Assembly (NCBI GenBank): GCA_914767885.1
Contig: CAJZBQ010000051.1
Coordinates: 690,001-754,000 of the forward strand
Direction: 5' to 3'
DNA from: Blepharisma stoltei
Lineage: Eukaryota; Ciliophora; Heterotrichea; Heterotrichida; Blepharismidae
Length of the DNA: 64,000 nucleotides
A program made the position numbers and the translations under genes. Shown piece by piece: positions 63,326-64,000 of the stretch; the first letter of the stretch is position 1, and each line of letters starts with the position of its first letter. The notes under the pieces were generated by a model. The model saw nothing but the letters and a program-made list of their open reading frames with translations. It made no database searches and was not told where the DNA came from.

Positions 63326-64000
63326 TTTTATGATGAGAAAGTTAGATTAGATTTCGAATTATGAGGCTTAATAATAGGTTAGGTTAGGTTTAAGATGTGT
63401 ATTTATAGTCCCTACTTCCATGCGTGGCATTCCTCCGCGCTCCTTGAGGAGCCGTGCTGGCACGAGCGAAAAGGATGGACTTCCATCACTGGTTCTCTGA
63501 GCCCAGGCCGAAACCCCTGGTTTTCTCGGTAGTGGTTGCCCTATTGAGTCGTCAGCCGACTGTCGCTAAGCACCACCATTTCCAACTCAGCCTTCCGCCC
63601 CGAATTACGCCAGTCTTTGCCCCCAGTTGGCCAGATCGCCCTCGTGAGAGGACCCTTTTAACTGGAGAGACTTGTGCCCTTGAGATCCCCAAGTCTAGCT
63701 TCGCCTCCCCTCTTTCCCGGATCATCTCCAAGAAAGAACTCAACCCCTTGCGGGATTCGGGGCTAAGCCACCAAGTAGCCTAGGCAGGTAACTCACCCTG
63801 CCTCTTTCGGACACCGAGTCTAGGCCTCGGCGCTACTGGCAAAAAGAATGCGAAAAACTGCTGCCCGGGTTGAGTCCCAAAATCAGCGGAAATTGGGCTG
63901 GGCCTCTCGCCTCGAGGCTAACTCTTCCCTTGAGTAGCTCTCGGCATCCAAAAACCATGTCCGGTATACATAAGGACACCCGCCACGGAAGGACGGGTCG
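63326..64000 (-). mobile_element. GC-rich retroposon, truncated by the window edge
   Basis: An abrupt GC rise after 63400. On the minus strand it ends with a tail AAACCTAACCTAACCTATTATT (about 63366-63388), next to the uL22 start. A TATACCGGACATGGTTTT block near 63950 resembles TATCCGGTYAGGTTTT of other retroposons here. The 5' end and target duplication are outside the window. Confidence 0.6.

Noticed and set aside
63366-63388. Telomeric repeat (CCTAACCTAACC)
   Set aside because: Only two to three units, internal, and at the tail of a retroposon next to a gene; other retroposons here have comparable simple-repeat tails.
1-64000. TGA as a stop codon, giving many short genes
   Set aside because: TGA recurs at conserved Trp positions (kinesin GPADWNYDE, kinase ADWWSLG, WD repeats), and frames continue with the right domains across it.

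Overview
The window looks like germline (micronuclear) DNA of a heterotrich ciliate, most likely Blepharisma or a close relative. Three things in the sequence point there. (1) TGA is read as tryptophan in nearly every gene, at conserved Trp positions, while TAA and TAG end proteins. (2) Introns are tiny, 15 or 16 nt, GTAA...AG. (3) Many exons are broken by inserts that must be removed to restore the protein. I could test the third point: for thirteen interrupted genes, removing the proposed inserts and introns leaves a length that is a multiple of three and re-joins known motifs exactly (PKG C-terminus GWDNDF, kinesin LVDLAGSE and NKSLLTLGNV, histidine-kinase N-box, Ste20 kinase subdomain VIa). 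The organism name is inference; I could not search databases.

Layout. 1-3.7 kb: end of a partial gene, then MITE-rich DNA with a 2.1-kb inverted-repeat element carrying a satellite array nested inside a MITE. 3.7-11 kb: small gene, a four-cNMP-site PKG-like protein with a degenerate kinase, a small unknown gene, a Ste20-like kinase. 11.7-16.3 kb: WD40-ion-channel fusion and a complex III hinge subunit. 17.3-21.9 kb: a four-DOMON / cytochrome b561 / b5 / reductase fusion. 22-25.4 kb: gene-free MITE cluster. 25.4-27.7 kb: two tandem zinc-finger/coiled-coil paralogs. 28.5-31.6 kb: hybrid histidine kinase. 32.4-35.6 kb: decayed paralog of the DOMON-reductase gene. 35.7-43.5 kb: LamG-like secreted protein, LRR protein, metallophosphatase, PP2A B56 subunit, SIAH-like RING protein. 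43.6-63.3 kb: dense housekeeping and ciliary genes (DNAAF5-like HEAT protein, RAP protein, TPR-like protein, receiver-NEK kinase-DEP-DUF547 fusion, coiled-coil proteins, SAXO-like protein, kinesin-2, mitochondrial uL22). 63.4-64 kb: GC-rich retroposon.

Inserts fall into classes. MITE family 1 (about 14 copies, ends CTCCC...CCGTGAGYGAACAAAA) has 3-bp TNA target duplications. Family 2 has CCTTTNAAATTGGAACAAAA ends. Long palindromic inserts start TATA(G) and use TA. GC-rich retroposon-like inserts (12 seen) carry 9-13 bp target duplications and A/T-rich simple-repeat tails; in seven of the eight that interrupt exons the duplication contains a TA, so TA-to-TA excision would repair the gene. Several inserts are nested. 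The exonic target duplications with an internal TA, and the junctions with no TA at all, are the observations I consider most worth following up.
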